Source: a virus
Length of the DNA: 52,559 bases
Reading direction: 5' to 3' (one strand)
Virus record (IMG/VR): IMGVR_UViG_3300035162_002861
Coordinates: 1 to 52,559 of that record
Of this stretch, positions 14,709 to 22,367 are shown in pieces. The notes below the pieces were generated by a model. That model worked only from the letters and a program-made list of their open reading frames with translations, did no database searches and was not told the DNA's origin. Each line of letters begins with the position of its first letter. The stretch's first letter is position 1. A program made the translations under genes and the position numbers.

Positions 14709-16162
14709 ACCAGTCTCCGTAATAACTGAAGCATTAATTTGTGAGGAATAGTTTTTGTTTTATCAAATTCTAATTTGTGCTGTATTGACTGTTCAACATG
14801 ATCTTTTGCACCTTGTGGAATTGATTCGTACTGTTTTAAAATACTATCAGTGTCAAATAATTCTAACCCGTGCATTACTAGTGTATAGTTATATTCGTTA
14901 AACAAAACTTTTTTGGTATGCGTGGTCAAATCGTCAGCAATAGGCATTCTTACTTTCCACATGCGTAAATTTTGATCTAAACTGTCTGGAATTGGTGTTT
15001 CTGATACTGCTTTCCAAAACGGTGTATCTCTTCTTTTAGTAATGTAGTGTAAGGCAATAAAATCTCTAATGTTATCCATAATAGCAGTAACTTCAAGATT
15101 ATATCTGTTAGTTGTTTCTTTATTATAATTTATAAGACGTTGTGCTAATAAAAATGTTTGATTAATGCTACTACCAATGCTACTAGCTTCTAAAGGCTCT
15201 ACAAAACTTTGACTTAATCCAATTGCACATACGTTACCTATCCAAGCCTTGTCTAATGTACCTGGATCAAATTTAATATGCTTTGCTACTTCGACTCCGT
15301 AACCTAAGTATTTTTCAACTTCAGTATGTGCTTGTTCGGCTGTAATAAAATCGCTATCAAAAATATAACCATTGCCTGTACGTCCTTGAACAGGAATACG
15401 AAACATCCAACCAGCGTCCATTGCTTTTGCTAATGTCCAAATTGGAATTTGATCCTCTTCAGCTGTAGGAAATACAATAGCTTCTTTCATTTTAAGATAC
15501 TTACTATAACTTTGCCATTCGGCACCTACTGCGTTAATTAGTAAACGACTAAATCCTGTACAGTCTATATAGAAGTCGTATTCATATACTTGTTTTTCAC
15601 CTTGTATAGTTGACACATTGTTGTTTTCTGATACACTTACATTGATAATTTCATCGTCGATAACATTGATGCCTTTGTCTATTGCAAAGTTTGTTAGAAA
15701 GTCATTTAATTTAGCAGTATTAAAATGATATTGTGCTACACCAGTGTCATTTGGGCGTTCATCCATAAACTTGTTAAATGGTGTTTCGTTATTCCAAAGG
15801 TATTCGCCGGTAAGTTCTCTCGCACTTACTTTTTCGCCAATTAGTTTAGCATATGCAATTGGAGCTCCTAGTTGTTCAGAAACATAAGGCTCATGGACAC
15901 TTTGTAAGTACGGAGTTTCACTCCAGTCTTCAAACATAATACCAGATTTAAAACTAGCATCACATTCGTTAATAAGGTGGCCTGTTTGAATGCCAACAAA
16001 ATCCATAAATGTAGACCAATGTTCGGTAGATCCTTCACCAACACCAATAGTTCCAATCTTACTAGAACGTATTACGTCAATTTGGAAGTTTGGGAAACTT
16101 GTTTTTAAAATTAATGCTGACACAAAGCCTGCTGTGCCGCCACCTACTACTGCTATTTTCAT
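14705..16162 (-). CDS. Flavin-dependent halogenase, WxFxIP variant
   Basis: This 485-residue protein has N-terminal FAD motif VGGGTAGF, K72 in DASFKSGIMFEDW at the catalytic Lys position, and FVEPLEASS carrying the catalytic Glu. The signature is W252-M-F254-R-I256-P257, so the second Trp of WxWxIP is Phe. The overall architecture is otherwise complete and an active enzyme is likely. It lies between an oxygenase (16170) and the SGNH gene, overlapping the latter by four bases. It is diverged from the two halogenases at the left end, so the phage keeps at least three distinct enzymes, probably with different substrates. RBS-like AGGAAT precedes the ATG. Confidence 0.9.
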   Translation of the reverse strand: MKIAVVGGGTAGFVSALILKTSFPNFQIDVIRSSKIGTIGVGEGSTEHWSTFMDFVGIQTGHLINECDASFKSGIMFEDWSETPYLQSVHEPYVSEQLGAPIAYAKLIGEKVSARELTGEYLWNNETPFNKFMDERPNDTGVAQYHFNTAKLNDFLTNFAIDKGINVIDDEIINVSVSENNNVSTIQGEKQVYEYDFYIDCTGFSRLLINAVGAEWQSYSKYLKMKEAIVFPTAEEDQIPIWTLAKAMDAGWMFRIPVQGRTGNGYIFDSDFITAEQAHTEVEKYLGYGVEVAKHIKFDPGTLDKAWIGNVCAIGLSQSFVEPLEASSIGSSINQTFLLAQRLINYNKETTNRYNLEVTAIMDNIRDFIALHYITKRRDTPFWKAVSETPIPDSLDQNLRMWKVRMPIADDLTTHTKKVLFNEYNYTLVMHGLELFDTDSILKQYESIPQGAKDHVEQSIQHKLEFDKTKTIPHKLMLQLLRRLV

Positions 16163-16169
16163 TTTATTC

Positions 16170-16751
16170 CTAGTGGTCTAAAGTATACCATCCGCTTATA
16201 ATGTACTTAACACCTTTGTAGATAGGATTACCCCGATGTGGATGTGTAAACGATGTAGGAAAGATAGCTAGTCTGCCTGGAGCTGGTTTAATCTTGTGTC
16301 CTTGGTATAAGAACTCTGTTTCGCCGCCTTCTTCAACTCCATTTAAGTACAATGTATATGCTAACACTCGAGTACTTGTCGGTACATCTGCATTTTCACA
16401 GTGCCATGCATGATATCCCTGATGTGGTTTTGTTTTTTGAACACTCATGCCCTTTGCTGTATGCTGGAATAGTAATCCAAGGCTTTCGTATTTTGTTTTA
16501 TACTTTTCTAAATAAGTTTTATTAAGAGTTTCAAAAAAGAATTTACATAAGTCTTCATCTGCATGATAATGACTATTATGATTAGCCCAGTCCATATATA
16601 TGCGTTCGTCTTGATTACGGTCAATACCTTGCTGTTGTATTGCTGTCATTTGCATTGAAGATAGCTCTTCAAACCTTTTAATTATTTGTTTACAATAATC
16701 AATTGGGTATACGTTGTCGTATACTTCAACTCCGTCAAAATTATCATCCAT
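16170..16751 (-). CDS. 2OG-Fe(II) oxygenase, prolyl-4-hydroxylase-like
   Basis: This 193-residue protein has a clear double-stranded beta-helix core. Iron ligands are H117-C-E119 in YHAWHCEN and H172 in THPHRGNP, and K182 in GVKYIISGW is the likely 2-oxoglutarate salt bridge. LYLNGVEEGGETEF and PAPGRLAIFP are typical of the PKHD/P4H group. The motif is HxE rather than the common HxD, a variant also used by clavaminate synthase. Such enzymes hydroxylate prolyl or other residues, or small molecules. The neighbouring halogenase and oxygenases suggest successive oxidation of one substrate, or modification of fibre proteins; neither is shown. GGAG lies just upstream of the start. Confidence 0.85.
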   Translation of the reverse strand: MDDNFDGVEVYDNVYPIDYCKQIIKRFEELSSMQMTAIQQQGIDRNQDERIYMDWANHNSHYHADEDLCKFFFETLNKTYLEKYKTKYESLGLLFQHTAKGMSVQKTKPHQGYHAWHCENADVPTSTRVLAYTLYLNGVEEGGETEFLYQGHKIKPAPGRLAIFPTSFTHPHRGNPIYKGVKYIISGWYTLDH

Positions 16752-16760
16752 ATTAGTCTC

Positions 16761-17480
16761 CTATATAAAAAACTGCTGATTCATTCTGTAGTTATTATTT
16801 ACAAACGTACCTGGTTTAACATATGCAGTATGTAAAACTGCTTGATTATATAATATCATTCTATTAAACGACATTGGAATCATTCCAATCATTTCCCAAT
16901 CATGTGAGCTATCGGTAATATAGCTAGTTACTGGAATTTTACCTTCAACATCCATAGTAACATTAAAGTCATTGTTTACTACATCATCTGTGTAAAAATG
17001 TTTACCGCCAAATTCATAAAAACTTGTGCCTCCAGCAGATTCATTTTCGTCGTTTAGATAAATTGTACTAGCAAGATTCATGCCTGAACGATTATCTTGG
17101 TGTGGAGCAAGTGGTGGCAAGTCTTCAGATTGCATAACATTAATCATAAACGTTGCGTTCATAAAACTTTTTTGCATGTAATCATGCGGCCAATTTAGCA
17201 TCACTTCAGGAAAAAACTCTTTAGCTAGGCTATTATATATAGGAGCCATACCAGATAATTCATAAAATGCATTAATACGTAGTGCAGGATTGCCGCCTCT
17301 AATTCGTCTATTAACAGATGCTGGAATATCTAATGCAAGTTGTCTTACTAGATAAGGATTTTGGTAAAAATTATCAACTACTAATACTCGTACGCCAGCT
17401 TTTCCAAACGTATATACTCTTGTATCTAAATTTTCGTTGATAGCAAATGCTTCTTCTTCGTTAATTGTATTTTTAATCAT
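16761..17480 (-). CDS. DUF6445-like putative 2OG-Fe(II) oxygenase
   Basis: The protein is 239 residues from the ATG at 17480. That start has GGAG seven to eight bases upstream, and the further in-frame ATG at 17510 is inside the preceding gene. Sequence features are VRVLVVDNFYQNPYLVRQLAL near the N-terminus, H127-Q-D129 in APHQDNRSG, GGTSFYEF, and a distal H217 in AVLHTAY, consistent with an Fe(II) HxD...H site in a cupin/2OG fold. To my knowledge DUF6445 genes often neighbour tryptophan-halogenase genes in marine bacteria, and here one lies two genes from a halogenase. It overlaps the upstream oxygenase by eight bases. The reaction is unknown. Confidence 0.7.
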   Translation of the reverse strand: MIKNTINEEEAFAINENLDTRVYTFGKAGVRVLVVDNFYQNPYLVRQLALDIPASVNRRIRGGNPALRINAFYELSGMAPIYNSLAKEFFPEVMLNWPHDYMQKSFMNATFMINVMQSEDLPPLAPHQDNRSGMNLASTIYLNDENESAGGTSFYEFGGKHFYTDDVVNNDFNVTMDVEGKIPVTSYITDSSHDWEMIGMIPMSFNRMILYNQAVLHTAYVKPGTFVNNNYRMNQQFFI

Positions 17481-18072
17481 CTTGTTTCTCCGATAGCACA
17501 AAATTTGCACTAATTGTTGACCTTAATTGGTCGCTAGTATTATTAGATACGTAATGCTCTAAGTTACTAGGAAAAAATACAATATCACCTTCTTCTAAAG
17601 GAGGTGTTACTCTGTTATTGTATCTGAATGGTTGTGTAGTTAATGATGGAAGACCTGACTGATGTAAAAAATCATATGCTTTGTTGTAGAATACAAAGTT
17701 ACCACTGTCTTTAGGAGTATGCATCATATATGCACAACTAATCTGTGCTACGCCTACATGATTATGTACTTCTTGGTAAGACCCAGGTTTGTATTTGTTA
17801 AGCCAACACTCAATCCTATAGTCTAATGTTAAGTCTATATTAAAATTTTCAAGATATTCGTTTAAACCTGTAATTGCTGATCTAATAAAAGTTTTAAATG
17901 GTAAGTTTGAAGCCTCAGGGTTACCATAAGTAGTGTCTACAGGACTATACCAAGAAGGGACTCTACTAAAATACTCTTCTTTATCAAGTATGTCAGCAAA
18001 GTCTTGTTGTACTTGCTCATGCTCCGGTAATTTAATCTTATATACTGGAATTGAATATAAGTTTACTAGCAT
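17473..18072 (-). CDS. 2OG-Fe(II) oxygenase, TIGR02466-like
   Basis: This 199-residue protein has a conserved core: WLNKYKPGSYQEVHNH with H103-N-H105, then a strand like SCAYMMHTPKDSGNFVFY, EGDIVFFPSNLEHYV with H173, and R184 in LRSTISANF as the 2-oxoglutarate-binding Arg. This matches the putative 2OG-Fe(II) oxygenase family common in marine phages and bacteria. Its start shares one base with the carbamoyltransferase stop (18072), so the two are coupled. Substrate unknown. Confidence 0.78.
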   Translation of the reverse strand: MLVNLYSIPVYKIKLPEHEQVQQDFADILDKEEYFSRVPSWYSPVDTTYGNPEASNLPFKTFIRSAITGLNEYLENFNIDLTLDYRIECWLNKYKPGSYQEVHNHVGVAQISCAYMMHTPKDSGNFVFYNKAYDFLHQSGLPSLTTQPFRYNNRVTPPLEEGDIVFFPSNLEHYVSNNTSDQLRSTISANFVLSEKQDD

Positions 18073-19901
18073 TAGTTTTTCATTTCAATTAGTTTGCCGT
18101 ACTCAGGTAAGTAACAATATTCCATTTCACTGTTATATAGTGTACGTACAGCATCATCCAAAGTTTCAACAAGTGGTTCGCCGCCTAAGTTAAAACTAGT
18201 ATTAAAAATAATTGGAATGCCAGTTTTTTTATGAAACTCTTCAATAAGTTCATAGTAGTGTTTGTTCTGTTCTTTAGTTACAGTTTGAATTCTACAAGTA
18301 CCATCAACGTGAATAATGCTTGGAATCTTTTCTGCAATACCTTCTTGACAATCCATTGCATACATCATATGCGGAGTTTGTTCTAACCCACGCATATCAA
18401 ACCATTCATGTGCATGTTCTAACATGATACTTCCTGCAAAAGGTCTAAAGTATTCTCTACGTTTTACGTTGTTTACGTAATCTTTGCCATCTTCAAATGT
18501 TGGATCAAACAATATACTTCTATTACCTAATGCACGAGGGCCGTTTTCACTCTTACCTTGGAATAATGTTACAATGTTTTTGTTTCTAATAAGTTCTACA
18601 ACTTTTTCGTTGTCAGAATCAACAATAGAAGCACCATATTTGTTTGCAGTTTCTTCAATTTGGGCATCAGTGTATGTATACTCAAATCCTTCATAAATTG
18701 TTTCTGCATAGTGTCGTACAGTTTTGTCTTTTGTAGTTTGATGGTACACTAACATAGCCGCACCCATTGCAGTACCTGCATCATTACTAACAGGTTCAAC
18801 ATATAACTTAATATTTTCTTTGTTTAGTTTATCAAGATACCAATAGTTTGCAACACAGTTAAGTGCATAGCCGCCACTTAGTACTACATTTTTATTACCT
18901 GACATTTCAACTGCTTTAAAGATAAGGTTTAAAACTTCTTGTTGTGATCCTTCTTGTACTGCATATGCTAAGTCTCTACGGTTTTCTTGTGTAGTTAGGT
19001 CAGTATTACTGTCAACTATGTCTTGTGATGTTTCTAAGTATTCATATTTTGCTTCATTAACTAATGCCGCATTTGGATATGTTGGAATAATAACATTTCT
19101 ATCACTTGTACGCCATTTACTACCATTGGCGTCTGAATAAATTGGAGGAATATTTAAGTTTTTCTTACCATACGGAGCAAGCCCCATTGTTTTACCAGCT
19201 TCAATAGGTTGAAATCCACAATATTGTGTTACTGCTTCGTATGCTTTAACAATACCTGCACTATCATCTAATATAAGTTCATGGAATCCTTCTTCGCCTT
19301 CGCGATCTGATGGAATATACGGAATACGTGTTCCTGGAAACGGTCCATTCCCACCTTGGTGCTTATATAAAGTTTTAAAGTTATCAGGATATGCACAATT
19401 AAAAATACTTTCACATTCCCATGACATATATTCTTCATTAAACACACCCATATTAATGTTCATAGGAATAAATGTTCCTGCTCCGTCAACAATAACACTT
19501 ACTGCTGATTCAAATCCTGAACGATAAAATGCACATGCCGCATGTAGTTTGTGATGTATGTGGCTTAAATCAATAACTTGTCTATGGTTATGTTGACCGT
19601 CTGCTGTATAAGCATTGTCATGTCTATCAATTAATCCTAACTTTCTTGCTAACCCAGTATACATATCACCGCCACTAAAGTCAATTCTGCTTGACTCTGC
19701 TAACGGTTGTGTGTGTGCTACTACAAGATAGTCTAATTTGTCTGTGTACTCAAGGAATTTAATCATTGCGGCAAGAGGTCCACCATCGTATTTTTTACGA
19801 GTTAAACGTTCTTCTTCAATTGAAAATACAATTTCACCATCTTTTAATAATACGGCGCCGCCGTTGTGTCCTCTTGTAATCGCTCCAATCCACTGTGTCA
19901 T
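18072..19901 (-). CDS. O-carbamoyltransferase (NodU/CmcH/TobZ family)
   Basis: The 609-residue length is normal for the family. The N-terminal Kae1/YrdC-like part begins WIGAITRGHNGGAVLL with H12, followed by SIEEERLTRKKYDGG, and contains HIHHKLHAACAFYRSGF. The C-terminal YrdC-like/carbamoyl-transfer part contains GKSENGPRALGNRSIL and FNTSFNLGGEPLV. These enzymes activate carbamoyl phosphate with ATP and transfer the carbamoyl group to a hydroxyl of a sugar or antibiotic. In this operon a glycan hydroxyl is the likely acceptor (inference). The ATG at 19901 is preceded by AAGGAAAA. A gap of 79 bases precedes it, the largest gap inside the enzyme run. Confidence 0.92.
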   Translation of the reverse strand: MTQWIGAITRGHNGGAVLLKDGEIVFSIEEERLTRKKYDGGPLAAMIKFLEYTDKLDYLVVAHTQPLAESSRIDFSGGDMYTGLARKLGLIDRHDNAYTADGQHNHRQVIDLSHIHHKLHAACAFYRSGFESAVSVIVDGAGTFIPMNINMGVFNEEYMSWECESIFNCAYPDNFKTLYKHQGGNGPFPGTRIPYIPSDREGEEGFHELILDDSAGIVKAYEAVTQYCGFQPIEAGKTMGLAPYGKKNLNIPPIYSDANGSKWRTSDRNVIIPTYPNAALVNEAKYEYLETSQDIVDSNTDLTTQENRRDLAYAVQEGSQQEVLNLIFKAVEMSGNKNVVLSGGYALNCVANYWYLDKLNKENIKLYVEPVSNDAGTAMGAAMLVYHQTTKDKTVRHYAETIYEGFEYTYTDAQIEETANKYGASIVDSDNEKVVELIRNKNIVTLFQGKSENGPRALGNRSILFDPTFEDGKDYVNNVKRREYFRPFAGSIMLEHAHEWFDMRGLEQTPHMMYAMDCQEGIAEKIPSIIHVDGTCRIQTVTKEQNKHYYELIEEFHKKTGIPIIFNTSFNLGGEPLVETLDDAVRTLYNSEMEYCYLPEYGKLIEMKN

Positions 19902-19941
19902 ATGTTTTCCTTTTATATTTCTTTATATACTGTATGTAGTT

Positions 19942-19958
19942 GCAATCCCACTGATTGC
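19942..19958 (-). other. Small hairpin in the 79-base gap before the carbamoyltransferase
   Basis: GCAATC (19942-19947) and GATTGC (19953-19958) form a perfect 6-bp stem with a 5-base loop. On the minus strand it is followed by AT-rich sequence including TATATAAAG and the ribosome-binding site. It is not followed by a T-run. It could attenuate or process the long message. No convincing sigma70 promoter was found in the gap. Confidence 0.35.
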
Positions 19959-19980
19959 TGATAAGATGTGAACTTTAACC

Positions 19981-20586
19981 TTAGTTAAGTTCTACATCAT
20001 AAGTAAAATCAACTACAAATACTTTTCTTTCTTCTAATGTAGGGTATACTCCGTGATAAACTTTACCATCCATTACTACTACATCGCCTGCTATGCATTT
20101 TATCATATCACTAACTAGTTCACCTGTTACAGGATTCATAGTAATTGCTTTTAATTTGCCATTTAACGGTGTTAACGTACTCACTGATATTGTGTTTAAA
20201 AACATAACACAAGTCATTATACGTTGGCCTCTATCTTCATGTGTGTGTAATCCTGAAAATGTATTCTCAGGATATGTTAGCCACCAACACTTCTTAAATT
20301 TTACGTTTTTAAATTGAAACTTTTCTATAGATTTTTTAATCCATTCTAAGTATATACCTTGTTGGTCTACATTATACGGATATGAAAAGTCATCATCGTT
20401 ATATTGTATAATTGCACCACCGTAATCTACATGCGACTTTGGTGGACTATCAAATAGTTCTAAAAATTTATTATAGTCTGCATACTTGTCTTTACTAATC
20501 CAATAATCAGGTATTCGGCCATTATAACATAACCAAAAAAAGTCTTTATCGCCTTGATATGCAGTATCTAAAGTTTCTATATCCAT
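19981..20586 (-). CDS. 2OG-Fe(II) oxygenase-like protein (tandem paralogue A)
   Basis: In this 201-residue protein H114-T-H116 in YPENTFSGLHTHED, H178 in MDGKVYHGVYP and R187 in EERKVFVVDF form a complete 2OG-Fe(II) type site, with an HxH or HxHE first motif. It is clearly paralogous to the next gene upstream (20586-21188): both have SHVDYG or RHVDYG near residues 51-60, a Y-P-x-(N/G)-x-x-SGLHxH element, and VxMDGKVxHGxYPxLExR. The two share one base (TAATG) and were probably made by tandem duplication. Substrate unknown; co-expression with GT9 and the carbamoyltransferase suggests a glycan or peptide target. Confidence 0.75.
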   Translation of the reverse strand: MDIETLDTAYQGDKDFFWLCYNGRIPDYWISKDKYADYNKFLELFDSPPKSHVDYGGAIIQYNDDDFSYPYNVDQQGIYLEWIKKSIEKFQFKNVKFKKCWWLTYPENTFSGLHTHEDRGQRIMTCVMFLNTISVSTLTPLNGKLKAITMNPVTGELVSDMIKCIAGDVVVMDGKVYHGVYPTLEERKVFVVDFTYDVELN

Positions 20587-21188
20587 TATATTACACTTTC
20601 ATATTCAAAGTCTACAACAAATACATGTCTATCTTCTAATGCAGGGTAAGAACCATGAAATACTTTACCATCCATAATTACCATTTTGCCTTCAATAGGA
20701 TTATGCGTTAAGTAAGTAATTTCACTGTCTGCTGGTTGAAGTGTAGTTAAACATCCTGCCAACGGATATGCTACACTTGGTTTTGGAGTGTCTAAAAATA
20801 ATACACTAGTAAGTTGTCTACCTGGTTGATGACAGTGTAATCCGCTATATGCACCTGGAGGATATTTTACACCCCATGCTTTTTGAAAGTCTTTTATTCT
20901 AATAGGCAAATTTTGTAATTGAAACTTAATAAAGGACAAGTATTCTTTTATAGGATCAATATCTGTAGGATATTTCATATCTCGTTTGTAATACAATGTT
21001 CCATTGCCATAATCAACATGTCTTTCACTAGATTCGTTAAACAGCTTTAGGAACTTTTTGTACCCAGGATAGTACAAGTCATCTACAACCCATGTATCAA
21101 GTGCTTGTAGCTTCTGTATATCAGGCTCTACCATAGTGGTAATACCACTTAAAAAACTATCAGGTGAAGGAAAGTTAGGACCACTCAT
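20586..21188 (-). CDS. 2OG-Fe(II) oxygenase-like protein (tandem paralogue B)
   Basis: In this 200-residue protein the predicted metal and cosubstrate residues are H118-C-H120 in YSGLHCHQPGRQ, H178 in MDGKVFHGSYP and R187 in LEDRHVFVVDFEY. It differs from paralogue A mainly in its first 55 residues and in the loop at 135-160, where substrate specificity usually lies. It starts one base after the GT9 gene and overlaps paralogue A by one base, so the three genes are a tight translational unit. Confidence 0.75.
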   Translation of the reverse strand: MSGPNFPSPDSFLSGITTMVEPDIQKLQALDTWVVDDLYYPGYKKFLKLFNESSERHVDYGNGTLYYKRDMKYPTDIDPIKEYLSFIKFQLQNLPIRIKDFQKAWGVKYPPGAYSGLHCHQPGRQLTSVLFLDTPKPSVAYPLAGCLTTLQPADSEITYLTHNPIEGKMVIMDGKVFHGSYPALEDRHVFVVDFEYESVI

Positions 21189-21189
21189 T

Positions 21190-22251
21190 TTACTGACCTG
21201 TGTGACCTAAGATTTTTGCTTGTTGTTTATTACCATGTGATGCACCATCTGCATGTACTACTCCATGAGTCGGGCAGACTTCCCCTTGCTGTTCTTGTGG
21301 AACGTGGTTTCCGGTGTAGCTTCTTGGCTTACCCAAACGCTTGCGAGTACTTGTAATAATTTTCTTAAAACTTTCATCATCTAACTCCATAACTTCGTCA
21401 TTAAATCTTTCAATTGAATCTTCCATTGTAAGTCTAATAGGACTAAACTTACGTCTACCTTCTCCTAGATCAATAATATCAAAGTCAGGAGAATTAGGAT
21501 AAGAAATATTAATTGGATATGTACTTCCAATAACACTAGTACATGTTGTCCCTAATGCTTTTGCCATATGTTGTCCTAAACTATCACATCCAATAAAATG
21601 ATCAGCAATTTGAATTACACTTGACCATACTCTTACATCTGGAATCTGCGGAACTGCTACTGGAACTTTAGTATTTTCTTCAATAATTACAGGAAATTCG
21701 CTCATTATAATTACAGCATAGTCATCACGTAAATCTTTACAAATACGTATAACATCATTTAGATGAAAGCTTCTGCTTGTACCGTCAATTACAAAGTCGC
21801 CCATGTTTTCGGCTGTACGACCAAATGGTTGAAACACTACTACTTTGTCTTTACCTGTTACTGCTTTAATTTCTTCAACAACTTTATAACCTTGTACAAG
21901 TTCATGCTTGTTCATATGTATTGTTGGGTCAGGTAAATCTCTAACGCCTTCGTTATTAATTGCAATATCAAATGCTTGTGCTAAACTACACTTTTGATTA
22001 TAGTATTCCCAAACTCTGTATGGTTCTGGTGAATAACAATCTCTGTCTTTAATATAATCTTTAAACAAGTTTTTATGCCAGTTGTCGTATGCTAGTTCAT
22101 GTAGTTGCGGATGACCTTTATAAAAGTCCATTCCTCCTTCACAAACAATAATAAAGTCTTGATCTGTTTTGTAGAGTTTTTCAAACGCTGGAATACTTGC
22201 GACAACTCTGCCTGCTCCACCGTTGATAAAATATGCTTTTTTGCGTTCCAA
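21190..22251 (-). CDS. GT9-like glycosyltransferase (ADP-heptose:LPS heptosyltransferase-like), TTG start
   Basis: The protein is 353 residues. The N-terminal part is a Rossmann-like FINGGAGRVVASIPAFEKL, matching the GT9 acceptor domain that opens with a GD/GA-hVxxhPhhxxL pattern. The C-terminal part has VVFQPFGRT and ADHFIGCDSLGQHMAKALGT followed by IGSTYP, the GT9 donor-binding region (usually ADLFIGxDSGxxHLAAALG...GPTxP). GT9 enzymes transfer heptose from ADP-heptose, which fits HldE, HldD and GmhB nearby. The start codon is TTG (22249-22251) with AGGAG six bases upstream; no ATG lies in range. The last ~40 residues are His/Gln/Gly-rich and look disordered. It is the first gene of the enzyme run, behind a late-type promoter and an upstream terminator. 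Confidence 0.75.
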   Translation of the reverse strand: MERKKAYFINGGAGRVVASIPAFEKLYKTDQDFIIVCEGGMDFYKGHPQLHELAYDNWHKNLFKDYIKDRDCYSPEPYRVWEYYNQKCSLAQAFDIAINNEGVRDLPDPTIHMNKHELVQGYKVVEEIKAVTGKDKVVVFQPFGRTAENMGDFVIDGTSRSFHLNDVIRICKDLRDDYAVIIMSEFPVIIEENTKVPVAVPQIPDVRVWSSVIQIADHFIGCDSLGQHMAKALGTTCTSVIGSTYPINISYPNSPDFDIIDLGEGRRKFSPIRLTMEDSIERFNDEVMELDDESFKKIITSTRKRLGKPRSYTGNHVPQEQQGEVCPTHGVVHADGASHGNKQQAKILGHTGQ

Positions 22252-22274
22252 TGTTTTCTCCTGTATAGTACAAA

Positions 22275-22282
22275 TATTTATT
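22275..22282 (-). promoter_or_regulatory. T4-like late promoter element (AATAAATA)
   Basis: The minus-strand AATAAATA lies about 23 bases upstream of the TTG start of the GT9 gene and just downstream of the terminator at 22319-22342. It is the best candidate for starting the ten-gene enzyme transcript (22251 to 13277). Confidence 0.55.
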
Positions 22283-22318
22283 GGTAGGACAGTTTACAGG
22301 AGGCTGATCTGGTAGTCA

Positions 22319-22342
22319 TAAAAAAAGGGCCTAGTGGCCCTT
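22319..22342 (-). terminator. Intrinsic terminator after the 262-aa gene
   Basis: On the minus strand AAGGGCC pairs with GGCCCTT around an ACTA loop (22325-22342, perfect 7-bp stem), followed by a run of seven T (22326-22320). It closes the fibre/adhesin transcript 26 bases downstream of the stop of the 262-residue gene and separates it from the enzyme operon. Confidence 0.85.
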
Positions 22343-22367
22343 AATTTATTAATTTATAATGCTAAAT

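Noticed and set aside
17481-17510. Upstream ATG for the DUF6445-like gene
   Set aside because: It lies deep in the preceding gene without a clear ribosome-binding site; the ATG at 17480 has GGAG at proper spacing.
13277-22251. Anti-phage or anti-host defence island
   Set aside because: No nuclease, NTPase, toxin or restriction motif was recognised; all identifiable products are metabolic tailoring enzymes.
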